Assembly (NCBI GenBank): GCA_023428755.1
Contig: JAEYWX010000010.1
Span: forward strand, 1 to 64,000
Reading direction: 5' to 3'
DNA: 64,000 nucleotides
Source: Bacteroidota bacterium
GTDB taxonomy: Bacteria; Bacteroidota; Bacteroidia; Chitinophagales; Chitinophagaceae
This document shows positions 53,015-60,984 of this stretch, piece by piece (position 1 is the stretch's first letter; every line of letters starts with the position of its first letter). The notes beneath the pieces are model-generated. The model saw only the letters and a list, made by a program, of their open reading frames with translations, made no database searches and was not told the DNA's origin. The position numbers and the translations under genes were made by a program.

Positions 53015-53648
53015 GCATTAGTTGTTTAATGGTGTTAGCAATGTCAACAGCTACTTCCTTTTTACTTTTAACTGTAAACGTAATTTCCTCCATGTTCTTA
53101 CTGAAGATGCTTACTTTATTTGTATCGACGCCAAACCCGGCACCGACATCATTCAGCGAATTCAAAACAATCATGTCAGCATTTTTCGAATTTAGTTTGC
53201 CCAATGCATATTCTTTTTCATTGGTTGTTTCCAAAGCAAACCCCACCAGCCATTGTCCCTGTTTCTTCATAGTTCCCAAAGTTGCCAGGATGTCTTTGGT
53301 ACGTTTTAAATTTATCTGCATAGTGCCCTCCTGCTTCTTTATTTTTTCACTTGCTATATTAACAGGCGTATAATCCGCAACAGCAGCTGACATGATCGCA
53401 AGCTGACAGTCTGGGAAATGCTGAACACTCGCTTCATACATTTCTTCAGCACTCCTTACATGCACTAATTGATAGATACGATTGCCCACTTGCTGAGAAG
53501 ATGGACCTAACACTAAAATTACCTCCGCTCCACGTTTTGTTAGTTCCTCTGCAATGGCAATTCCCATTTTTCCACTGGAATGATTGCCAATAAACCGAAC
53601 GGGGTCAATTGCTTCGTACGTTGGACCGGCGGTAACCAGTACTTTCAT
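53007..53648 (-). CDS. coaB: phosphopantothenate-cysteine ligase domain (CoaB half)
   Basis: CoaB joins cysteine to 4'-phosphopantothenate in coenzyme A synthesis. From ATG 53648 the 213 residues begin MKVLVTAGPTYEAIDPVRFI and contain NHSSGKMGIAIAEEL, AAVADYTPV, KRTKDILATLG and GFALET, a complete ligase domain. Most bacteria fuse this to CoaC as one protein of about 400 residues. Here the fused frame is interrupted: CoaC ends 10 bases upstream, just after a run of ten T on the coding strand, and removing one T restores a single reading frame. An in-frame TTG at 53672 overlaps coaC. Either a separate, coupled gene or a frameshifted fusion. Confidence 0.85.
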   Translation of the reverse strand: MKVLVTAGPTYEAIDPVRFIGNHSSGKMGIAIAEELTKRGAEVILVLGPSSQQVGNRIYQLVHVRSAEEMYEASVQHFPDCQLAIMSAAVADYTPVNIASEKIKKQEGTMQINLKRTKDILATLGTMKKQGQWLVGFALETTNEKEYALGKLNSKNADMIVLNSLNDVGAGFGVDTNKVSIFSKNMEEITFTVKSKKEVAVDIANTIKQLMHV

Positions 53649-53658
53649 ACCATTAAAA

Positions 53659-54207
53659 TCAGTTTGGGTCAAAAAAAAAACGTTCTACCTCTGCAAGGAT
53701 ATCTTCGGGTTCAGCCATTCTGCCTTCGCCAATTAAACCACTTGCCAGTTCGCCCGCTTCTACAGGGATAATCTGATTACCATACGAACCAAGTTTAGCA
53801 AGATTTTGTTTGGTAGATGGATGTTTCCACATGTCTTCATCCATTGCCGGCGCCACCATTACCGGACAGGTTGCAGAAAGATAAACTGCAAGCAACAAAT
53901 TATCACACATCCCATGCGCCATTTTTGCCAATGTATTGCAACTGAGAGGTGCAATCAGCAACAAATCAGCCCACCGGCCAAGTGCAACATGGTTTGACCA
54001 ACTGTCTTCTTCAAACAAATCCACCAACACTTCATTCTTCGACAAAGTGGAAAGTACAAGCGGTGATACAAAATCTTTGGCAGCCGGTGTGAGGATCACT
54101 TTTACTTCTGCACCTTCTTTTACCAGCAACCGAACAAGTGTAATAGATTTATAAGCAGCGATACTTCCCGTAATACCGATTGCAATTTTTTTTCCTTGTA
54201 GCTTCAT
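53659..54207 (-). CDS. coaC: phosphopantothenoylcysteine decarboxylase domain (CoaC half)
   Basis: CoaC is an FMN-dependent decarboxylase that makes 4'-phosphopantetheine. From ATG 54207 the 182 residues show MKLQGKKIAIGITGSIAAYKS, the active-site His in SWSNHVALGRWADL, LLIAPLSCNTLAKMAHGMCDNLL and the substrate clamp region PAMDEDMWKHP. The protein ends VERFFFDPN at a stop just past the ten-T run. An upstream in-frame start at 54237 would overlap the rpoZ terminator. Whether CoaC and CoaB are made separately or joined by slippage is an open point. Confidence 0.88.
   Translation of the reverse strand: MKLQGKKIAIGITGSIAAYKSITLVRLLVKEGAEVKVILTPAAKDFVSPLVLSTLSKNEVLVDLFEEDSWSNHVALGRWADLLLIAPLSCNTLAKMAHGMCDNLLLAVYLSATCPVMVAPAMDEDMWKHPSTKQNLAKLGSYGNQIIPVEAGELASGLIGEGRMAEPEDILAEVERFFFDPN
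53671..53680 (-). other. ten-base homopolymer at the coaC/coaB junction
   Basis: The coding strand has T10 (three Phe codons plus the last base of an Arg codon). T9 or T12 would join the two reading frames, so the run is either a slippage site, a real mutation or a sequencing error. Confidence 0.7.
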
Positions 54208-54237
54208 CTGCAAATGAAAATAGAGTAAAATATTCAA

Positions 54238-54275
54238 TTAAAAAACAGCAATGGCGGTCTGTTACGACCGCCATT
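54238..54275 (-). terminator. terminator between rpoZ and coaC
   Basis: A ten-base stem (AATGGCGGTC/GACCGCCATT, loop TGTTAC) is followed on the minus strand by a short spacer and six T residues. It separates the bamD-rpoZ unit from the coaC unit. Confidence 0.85.
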
Positions 54276-54298
54276 CAAATACTATTGATACAACTGAA

Positions 54299-54640
54299 TT
54301 ATGAAAATAAATCATTATCAGCCCTGCGATGATATACTTTATCATCTACAAATTCCTGTGTTGCCAATAACGCTGGGTTTGGCATACGCTCATATGCCTT
54401 TGAAATTTCAATCTGCTCTTTATTCTCATGGATTTCCTCCAGGCTATCGGTATGGCTTGCAAACTCTTCCAGCTTATTATGCAATTCTTCTTTCAGAGAG
54501 ATATTGATCTGGTTGGCACGCTTTGCTATTACAGCAATTGATTCGTACACATTACCTGTTTTAGCCTTCAAGTCAGCTACATTTTTTGTTTCAACAACAT
54601 TGCTGGTGTTGGCGCTAACTTTTCGTATCAGTCTGCTCAT
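54299..54640 (-). CDS. rpoZ: RNA polymerase omega subunit (Bacteroidota type)
   Basis: This 113-residue small RNA polymerase subunit helps fold and assemble the beta' chain. It has the Rpb6/omega core: KTGNVYESIAVIAKRANQIN (the conserved segment that contacts beta'), then a helical ISLKEELHNKLEEFASHTDSLEE extension typical of Bacteroidota, and the PNPALLATQEFVDDKV end. Its start overlaps the end of bamD by 26 bases, so it is probably translated by coupling. Confidence 0.9.
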   Translation of the reverse strand: MSRLIRKVSANTSNVVETKNVADLKAKTGNVYESIAVIAKRANQINISLKEELHNKLEEFASHTDSLEEIHENKEQIEISKAYERMPNPALLATQEFVDDKVYHRRADNDLFS

Positions 54641-55445
54641 TTTTATTTGCTTTTATATTGTTAGAAGAAAGATTAAAATATTTTTCAGCCTCTTTTAAAA
54701 GTTCACTTTCCGGGAACCGATCTACAAAATCATAATACTCTTCAATCACTTTTGTATAGCGTTCTTTTTGTTTCTCATCGATACTCATTCCCGCATATTG
54801 GTAATATGATTTGATGATCATCAATTTGTATTCATCGGCACGCTTCGACTCCGGATAATTATTCAACAAAGTAGTGAATGTAATTGCTGCTGCCCTGTAT
54901 GAACCAACATTATAATACAATTCAGCACTCTTTAACTCTTTTAGCTCAAGCTTTTCAAAGCATTCATCAATGATCTTCCGTGCATCGGCTGCTTTAGGCG
55001 ACTCTGGATAGTTGTTCAAATGCGCCTGCATCGACCCGATTGCTTTTTGCGTTGGCGTTTGATCCAACTCTACACGTGGCGATTGCTTGTAATAACAAAA
55101 CGCTTTCATGTAATCAACTTCTGCGGCTCTGGTGCTTTTCGGAAAAACCTCCAAAAATCCCTTAAACAGATTCTCTGCACTCAGGTAATCCCTTTGATTG
55201 AACGCACAATATGCATACTTATAGTAAAGATCTTCAAAACGGGGATCGTTTCGTAAAAGAGGAAACAAATCTTCATATAGGATTTGCGCCTTACTGTACT
55301 TCTTGTTTGCATAATACTGCTCAGCCATCCCCAGCTTATACTCTACATCCTTACTCTTAAGAATATTCGTGATCGTTTTTTTATTACACCCAGCAAGTGC
55401 TCCAAAAACTAAAACAATAAACAGTAAACGGGTAATCAAATTCAT
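54615..55445 (-). CDS. bamD: outer membrane protein assembly factor BamD
   Basis: BamD is the lipoprotein partner of BamA in inserting beta-barrels, including giants such as SprA. ATG 55445 gives a lipoprotein signal (LLFIVLVFGALAGC, lipobox cysteine 20); an upstream in-frame start at 55568 would add 41 residues across the promoter and the terminator of ompA. The 276 residues form about five TPR-like repeats, such as AEQYYANKKYSKAQILYEDLFPLL and SAELYYNVGSYRAAAITFTTLLNNYPES. It is followed by rpoZ. Confidence 0.92.
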   Translation of the reverse strand: MNLITRLLFIVLVFGALAGCNKKTITNILKSKDVEYKLGMAEQYYANKKYSKAQILYEDLFPLLRNDPRFEDLYYKYAYCAFNQRDYLSAENLFKGFLEVFPKSTRAAEVDYMKAFCYYKQSPRVELDQTPTQKAIGSMQAHLNNYPESPKAADARKIIDECFEKLELKELKSAELYYNVGSYRAAAITFTTLLNNYPESKRADEYKLMIIKSYYQYAGMSIDEKQKERYTKVIEEYYDFVDRFPESELLKEAEKYFNLSSNNIKANKNEQTDTKS

Positions 55446-55454
55446 AAAAGCCAG

Positions 55455-55462
55455 CAAAGTTA
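55455..55462 (-). promoter_or_regulatory. -7 box of bamD (TAACTTTG)
   Basis: A perfect TAnnTTTG on the minus strand, nine bases before the bamD start codon, giving a leader of only about five bases. Confidence 0.5.
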
Positions 55463-55527
55463 AGATTTTCGGGCAAATTACCCTTATCCTTTTTGGAATG
55501 ATGAAAAGAGCGGTTAATCTTTTCCTA

Positions 55528-55558
55528 AAGAAAAAGCCCCCCGGAAGACCGGAGGGCT
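55528..55558 (-). terminator. ompA terminator
   Basis: A ten-pair GC-rich stem (AGCCCTCCGG/CCGGGGGGCT, one G-U pair, loop TCTT) is followed on the minus strand by TTTTTCTTT, 25 bases past the OmpA stop. Confidence 0.88.
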
Positions 55559-55583
55559 GTATAAGCAATTAGTCTATATCAAC

Positions 55584-57284
55584 TTATTTCTGTTCTGCAC
55601 GGAGCTCAACTACCGAAGGATCTCCTTCGTGACAGTCGTACTGAGCGATTACACGATCTGCGCTGATACCTTGTACTTCAACGAGGTATTTAACGATCGC
55701 ATCAACACGCTTTTGACCCAATGCCTGACCAGACTTGCTCTTCGCTGCGCTACCGCAAACTGTAAGCTTACATTCTGGGTTTCCACGAAGTGAAGACGCA
55801 ACACTACCAACCAATGCTTTTGCTTCAGCACTCAATACGCTTGAGTTGCCGCCGAAGTTGATGCTTGGAAGATCAACCAGGTTACAAGCAGGAACAGGAG
55901 GTCCTACGTTTTTGCAGCACTCAGGATCTGGGCACTTACCAACACCATCAGCATCTACTGGTTGGCATTGTGTAGGAGTGATCAATTCCTTATCCTTACA
56001 ATCAGGAACACCATCACCATCTGTATCACGGCTTACACCATGTGTATCAACCGGGCAACCTGCTGGTGTATTAGGTTCGTTGTCGAACTGATCTGTTACA
56101 CCATCACCATCAGCATCATCCAAAACTGGTTTTGGAAGCTTCATATGACGAGGAGCATTCAATTCGTTGTAAGCATAATCCAATGGATTTAACCACCAGA
56201 GAGGCTCAACAGACTTAGAACCAAGGCTATAATTGAAATTCAAGTTTGTATAATGCCATGAGTCGAAATCACGGGTCATTGCAGCATCACCGATTGCACT
56301 TTCCTGCCAACGTTGACCGTCTAACAGATCATCTTTTGCAATGGTTAAAACTTCTTCAATACCAATGCTGAAACGCTTACCTACTTTGAAAGCTACACCG
56401 GCACCAACCTGAGCCATTGGTCTGAACGTCATATCAAACAACTTCGGACGGCGTAAATTTTGACCTTCAGCCGCTGTCTCATAATTTTTATCCATACCCG
56501 CTTTTAAATCACGACGGATATCACGCTTATTTCTATTTGAAACCTGATAAGAATTATATACGCTGTTGAACAAATTTGCGTAAGAGTTTCCGTTGGCATC
56601 AAGAGCATCCACGGTTGTTTCGTAAATCATACCGCCAACACCGCCAAGTCCATAAATAATGAAACTTGTTTTTGACTTGTGGAAACGGATGTTATTTAAG
56701 GTAATGATACCTTGTAAAGACAATTGATGAGAAACTGTTCTGTTATTGTAGTAAACCACATCTTGATTGTCTTCATTGTATGGATTTAACAACCCTTGAG
56801 CGAAATCACGTGAACCTACTTGATAAATCTCTCCGGGTGCACCGTTTGGCAACCCCGGAACAGATCCGGCAGCACCAGTGTAGCGATAGTTCATTGGACC
56901 GTTATATTCGCTGGCCCAAGCTGTATTTTTCGCAAAATTGAACGAGGGTGTCCAGTTTAAACCTTTTGCGATACCACCAGCGTATTGCAATCTGGCAGAG
57001 AAAATGTAACCAAAGGCCTTACGAACATGTGCTCCCCAACCAATTTGCGGAAACACAGGTGTAACATCCCCTGCAACAAGAACATTACCAACACTTAAGC
57101 CAATTTCCCACTGGTTACGAGGTTTCGCTGGGAATGGTTGTTGGTTCTGTAAAAATTCGCTGTGCTGAGCCTGTGATTTTTTTGGAATTAAGGATGAGTC
57201 TTTCCAATCGTAGCTCTGAGCAGATAGGTTTGTTAAGATAAGACATAGGGCCCCTACTAACAGGGAGTACGTTTTGCTTGCCAT
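55584..57284 (-). CDS. OmpA-family outer membrane protein with thrombospondin type 3 repeats
   Basis: These 566 residues contain a signal peptide (YSLLVGALCLILTNLSAQ), an N-terminal beta-barrel of about 350 residues (GLSVGNVLVAGDVTP opens it), two or three calcium-binding acidic repeats (DDADGDGVTDQFDNEP, SRDTDGDGVPDCKDKE), a Cys-rich linker, and a C-terminal OmpA-like peptidoglycan-binding domain (LPSINFGGNSSVLSAEAKALV; GQKRVDAIVKYLVEVQGISADRV). Calcium repeats between barrel and OmpA domain are common in Bacteroidota. The strong promoter suggests an abundant surface protein. Confidence 0.92.
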   Translation of the reverse strand: MASKTYSLLVGALCLILTNLSAQSYDWKDSSLIPKKSQAQHSEFLQNQQPFPAKPRNQWEIGLSVGNVLVAGDVTPVFPQIGWGAHVRKAFGYIFSARLQYAGGIAKGLNWTPSFNFAKNTAWASEYNGPMNYRYTGAAGSVPGLPNGAPGEIYQVGSRDFAQGLLNPYNEDNQDVVYYNNRTVSHQLSLQGIITLNNIRFHKSKTSFIIYGLGGVGGMIYETTVDALDANGNSYANLFNSVYNSYQVSNRNKRDIRRDLKAGMDKNYETAAEGQNLRRPKLFDMTFRPMAQVGAGVAFKVGKRFSIGIEEVLTIAKDDLLDGQRWQESAIGDAAMTRDFDSWHYTNLNFNYSLGSKSVEPLWWLNPLDYAYNELNAPRHMKLPKPVLDDADGDGVTDQFDNEPNTPAGCPVDTHGVSRDTDGDGVPDCKDKELITPTQCQPVDADGVGKCPDPECCKNVGPPVPACNLVDLPSINFGGNSSVLSAEAKALVGSVASSLRGNPECKLTVCGSAAKSKSGQALGQKRVDAIVKYLVEVQGISADRVIAQYDCHEGDPSVVELRAEQK

Positions 57285-57325
57285 AGTTGTTGTAATTAAG
57301 TTTCGAAATTTCCTGATGAATATTG

Positions 57326-57356
57326 CAAAAATAGAGATCAGATGTTAAAAATCAAT
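57326..57356 (-). promoter_or_regulatory. promoter of ompA (ATTG-N19-TATTTTTG)
   Basis: On the minus strand a perfect -7 box (57326-57333) has a three-of-four -33 match at the exact 19-base spacing. The leader would be about 37 bases. Confidence 0.65.
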
Positions 57357-57472
57357 TTTTTTTGCAATTTATTTACAATCAAATAGTCATAACAGACTTA
57401 AATGAGCAAATAATCGCTGCATATTACGCTAAATAATCTGAAACACCCCTATTTAATGTAAATTGCCGCTTC

Positions 57473-58444
57473 ATGAATTCTTCCACATCTATTCAATTAC
57501 TGGTTAAGGACGAACTGCAGGAATTTGAAGAAAAGTTCAGGCAAGCTGTTAAAAGCAGGGTATCGCTGCTCGACAGAATTATGCAATATATCATTAAGCG
57601 GAAGGGCAAACAGGTACGTCCCATGTTCGTTTTTCTGAGTGCCAAGCTGTTTGGCCCCGTTTCGGAAAGTACCCATCGGGCGGCCGCTTTGGTAGAATTG
57701 CTCCACACGGCCACTCTTGTGCATGACGACGTGGTAGACGAATCGATGGAGCGACGTGGCTTTTTTTCGATCAATGCCCTCTGGAAAAATAAAATTGCCG
57801 TGTTGGTTGGCGATTATCTTTTATCGAAAGGATTATTACTTTCCCTCAAAAATGACGACTTTAACACGCTGAAAATACTTTCAGAAGCAGTAGAAAAAAT
57901 GAGCGAAGGTGAACTACTACAAATCGAAAAAACCAGGAAGCTGAACCTGAGCGAAGAGGTTTACTTCGAGATCATCAAAAACAAAACAGCATCTCTCCTT
58001 TCCTCTGCCTGTGCCGCCGGAACCTGGTCCACTACCATGGACGCTGACAAAACGGAGCAAATGAAACTATTTGGTGAAAAGGCAGGAATTGCGTTTCAGA
58101 TCAAAGACGACCTGTTTGACTACGGAAGTGCTTCGATCGGTAAGCCCACCGGAAACGATATCAAAGAAAAAAAGCTGACATTACCGCTTATTTATACGCT
58201 AAACACAGTCGATCCAGCCAAAAAGAAACAATTGATCTATATTCTCAAAAATGAGAACCGGCAAAAGAAGAATATTCAATGGGTGATCAATGAAGTAATT
58301 GAAGCGGGTGGTATTACCTATGCCGAGCAGGTGATGAATAATTACCGGGACGAGGCCATTCGTTTGTTACACCAATTCCCCAAAAATGAAATCAGGGATG
58401 GGCTGGAGGCTTTGGTACGCTATACAACCGACCGAAAATATTAA
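57473..58444 (+). CDS. trans-polyprenyl diphosphate synthase
   Basis: This enzyme extends isopentenyl units to make the side chain of menaquinone. The 323-residue protein has the first aspartate-rich motif at Asp85/Asp86/Asp89 (LVHDDVVDESMERRG), the second in FQIKDDLFDYG near 211-216, KGKQVRPMFVFLSAKL for substrate binding, and GKPTGNDIKEKKLTLPLIY. The chain length cannot be read with certainty. The mqnB-mqnD pair elsewhere in the window fits quinone synthesis. It is followed two bases later by recJ, forming one transcript. Confidence 0.93.
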   Translation: MNSSTSIQLLVKDELQEFEEKFRQAVKSRVSLLDRIMQYIIKRKGKQVRPMFVFLSAKLFGPVSESTHRAAALVELLHTATLVHDDVVDESMERRGFFSINALWKNKIAVLVGDYLLSKGLLLSLKNDDFNTLKILSEAVEKMSEGELLQIEKTRKLNLSEEVYFEIIKNKTASLLSSACAAGTWSTTMDADKTEQMKLFGEKAGIAFQIKDDLFDYGSASIGKPTGNDIKEKKLTLPLIYTLNTVDPAKKKQLIYILKNENRQKKNIQWVINEVIEAGGITYAEQVMNNYRDEAIRLLHQFPKNEIRDGLEALVRYTTDRKY

Positions 58445-58446
58445 TT

Positions 58447-60150
58447 ATGCAAAAACGATGGACGCTTTTAGAGGCGAATCCAACTGCCACGGAGCTGTTG
58501 CGGGAACAACTGAAAATCCATCCGGTACTTTGCAGAATACTGGCTCAACGGGGGCATAATACGTTTGAAAAAGCCAAGGATTATTTTCGGCCACAAATAA
58601 CCGATCTGCATGACCCCTGGCTGATGAAAGACATGCAAAAAGCGGTAAGCAGAATTGAGACCGCATTTCAACAAAAAGAAAAAATCCTTGTATTTGGTGA
58701 TTATGATGTAGATGGTACAACCAGTGTAGCCTGCATGTTTCAGTTTCTTTGTTCGGTTTACGACAAAAAGTTACTTGACTTTTACATACCACATCGTTAC
58801 CGGGAAGGTTACGGCGTTTCAAAACAAGGGATTGATTTTGCAAGTGCCAATGGGTTCACGCTGATTATTTCATTAGACTGCGGCATTAAATCAGTTGAAC
58901 TGATTTCCTATGCCAAAGAAAAAGGAATTGATTTCATTGTTTGTGATCATCACTTACCCGACGCCGTTATTCCGGAAGCAGTGGCCATTCTCAATCCAAA
59001 ACAAATTGATTGCCCCTACCCTTATAAAGAATTATGTGGCTGTGGTGTTGGCTTTAAATTAATTACTGCATTAGCCGAAACGCTGAAACTGGATAAAAAA
59101 CAAACCTATCGCTATCTTGATCTTGTTGCAACGGCTATTGCAGCCGACATTGTTCCTATGACAGGTGAAAACCGGATACTTGCATTTCATGGGCTGAAGC
59201 GGGTTAACGAAAATCCATCCAATGGAATAAAAGCATTGATGTTTTTAAGCGGAGCTACAACTACCATGCACATCAACAATCTTGTATTCATGATTGCCCC
59301 ACGGGTAAATGCTGCCGGGCGTATGGATGATGCAAAAAAAGCGGTGCAGATGTTTATTGCGTCAACATATGAAGAAGCATTGACGTATGCCGAAATGCTC
59401 CATGCCGATAACGATGAACGCAAGGAAGCAGATACGTCCATTTCAGAAGAAGCCTTAGCGATCATTAACGGCAACGAACAACTGAAAACAAGAAAATCAA
59501 CCGTTCTATATCAACCGCATTGGCATAAAGGAGTAGTAGGCATTGTTGCATCCCGTCTAACTGAATACTACTACCGGCCAACGATTGTACTCACAAATAG
59601 TGGCGATTATGTTGCAGGCAGTGCACGTAGCGTAAACGGGTTTAATTTGTATGAAGCCATCCATGCCTGCAGAGAGCATTTGCTTGGATACGGTGGACAT
59701 TTTGCTGCTGCAGGACTAACCTTGCTGCCCGAAAACGTTGATGCATTTTCGTCAGCGTTTGAGGAAGAAGTTGCACGTACCATTCAACCAGAACAGTTAA
59801 TTCCTGAAATAACTATTGACAGCGAACTTTCATTCGCTGATATCAAACCCGTGTTTTACAGTATCATTCAGCAAATGGAACCGTTTGGGCCGGAGAACAT
59901 GCGACCTGTTTTTGTTTCAAGAAATGTTACAGACAATGGCTACAGCAAAATTGTAAAAGAACAACATCTCAGGCTGGTAGTGAAACAAGGCGATACAGTT
60001 ATAACAGGTATTTACTTTCGTGCTGCACATTTATTCCCGATTGTACAACAAGGACCTTTTGATGTTGTGTACACCATCGATGAAAATGAATGGAACGGAA
60101 CGGTAAGTCTTCAATTGAAAGTAATTGACATCAGACCATCTGCAGCTTGA
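58447..60150 (+). CDS. recJ: single-stranded-DNA-specific exonuclease RecJ
   Basis: RecJ degrades single-stranded DNA 5' to 3' in recombination and repair. The 567-residue protein has the DHH-family motifs: FGDYDVDGTTS at 83-93, DCGIKS, VCDHHLPD (catalytic DHH-type), NPKQIDCPYPYKELCGCGVGFK, and in the C-terminal DHHA1 domain GYGGHFAAAGLTL. WHKGVVGIVASRLTE is the linker typical of RecJ. It is slightly short against E. coli RecJ but normal for Bacteroidota. A methyltransferase gene overlaps its stop by four bases. Confidence 0.95.
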   Translation: MQKRWTLLEANPTATELLREQLKIHPVLCRILAQRGHNTFEKAKDYFRPQITDLHDPWLMKDMQKAVSRIETAFQQKEKILVFGDYDVDGTTSVACMFQFLCSVYDKKLLDFYIPHRYREGYGVSKQGIDFASANGFTLIISLDCGIKSVELISYAKEKGIDFIVCDHHLPDAVIPEAVAILNPKQIDCPYPYKELCGCGVGFKLITALAETLKLDKKQTYRYLDLVATAIAADIVPMTGENRILAFHGLKRVNENPSNGIKALMFLSGATTTMHINNLVFMIAPRVNAAGRMDDAKKAVQMFIASTYEEALTYAEMLHADNDERKEADTSISEEALAIINGNEQLKTRKSTVLYQPHWHKGVVGIVASRLTEYYYRPTIVLTNSGDYVAGSARSVNGFNLYEAIHACREHLLGYGGHFAAAGLTLLPENVDAFSSAFEEEVARTIQPEQLIPEITIDSELSFADIKPVFYSIIQQMEPFGPENMRPVFVSRNVTDNGYSKIVKEQHLRLVVKQGDTVITGIYFRAAHLFPIVQQGPFDVVYTIDENEWNGTVSLQLKVIDIRPSAA

Positions 60151-60821
60151 AACTACTGCAACACATAAAATATTTTTTGTACATCGCCGCTAACTGGGGC
60201 TTGCAGATCGCCCTGTTTACATTCCGAAAAGAATGGAGTGGCGAAAAGAAATACAGGATCAACAGTACTTCATCCAGCAATCTTTCCCGTTTCAACATCA
60301 CCGGTCATCAATTGGCACATGCAACGGAATATATGCCGGTGAACTACTTTACGATTGAGCATCTTTTCAAGCATCTTCCGCAAAAGGCGAAGCAGGGAGT
60401 TTTTCTTGATATCGGTTGCGGTAAAGGAAGAGCCATGTGTGTAGCTGCGCACTATGGATTTCAACGAGTAAAAGGAATCGATTTCGCAAAAGAAATGATC
60501 GATGCTGCAGAAAAAAATCTTTCAGCAACAAAAAAGATCCATCCATCATTGGAGTATCAGCTGTCATGGGCCGATATCAGCACACTCGGTATCGAAAAAA
60601 CTGTTACAACCATTTTTCTATTTAACCCCTTCGATGAAATTTTACTCAAGACGGTTCTCCAAAAAATTGATGCTTCACTAAAAGCGGATCCACGTAAATT
60701 ATACGTTTTATACGCAAGTCCAAGGCATGAAGAAGTATTTTTTGCAGCCGGCTATGATGTATTGTACCGAATCAAAAAATACAAATTCCTGGAAGGCATC
60801 ATCCTTACAAAAAAGAAATAA
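60147..60821 (+). CDS. class I SAM-dependent methyltransferase
   Basis: These 224 residues start at TTG 60147, overlapping the recJ stop as TTGA. The N-terminal 65 or so residues carry a hydrophobic segment (YFLYIAANWGLQIALF), then motif I FLDIGCGKGRAMCVAAHYG, motif II GIDFAKEMIDAAEKNL, a WADISTL acidic motif, and motif IV-like TTIFLFNPFDEILL. The target is unknown. The end ILTKKK and the NPFDE motif rather than NPPY argue against an adenine-N6 DNA methylase. Coupling to recJ suggests co-expression rather than shared function. Confidence 0.85.
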   Translation: MKLLQHIKYFLYIAANWGLQIALFTFRKEWSGEKKYRINSTSSSNLSRFNITGHQLAHATEYMPVNYFTIEHLFKHLPQKAKQGVFLDIGCGKGRAMCVAAHYGFQRVKGIDFAKEMIDAAEKNLSATKKIHPSLEYQLSWADISTLGIEKTVTTIFLFNPFDEILLKTVLQKIDASLKADPRKLYVLYASPRHEEVFFAAGYDVLYRIKKYKFLEGIILTKKK

Positions 60822-60984
60822 ACAATTACGCCTGTTCTTAGCACAGAATTGTTAATAAATATTTCATCTTTCTTTATTTGTTGAAATACAGATTCAGCCT
60901 ACATTTAGCAATCCTTATCCTGCCGAAGAATCCGATCCTTTTCCTGTAATCTTCCACATTATTTAAGAATCGTAAACTAAAGCA

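Noticed and set aside
55990..56130. Possible tandem DNA repeat in ompA
   Set aside because: The similarity comes from thrombospondin type 3 calcium loops in the protein, not from a CRISPR or DNA repeat array.
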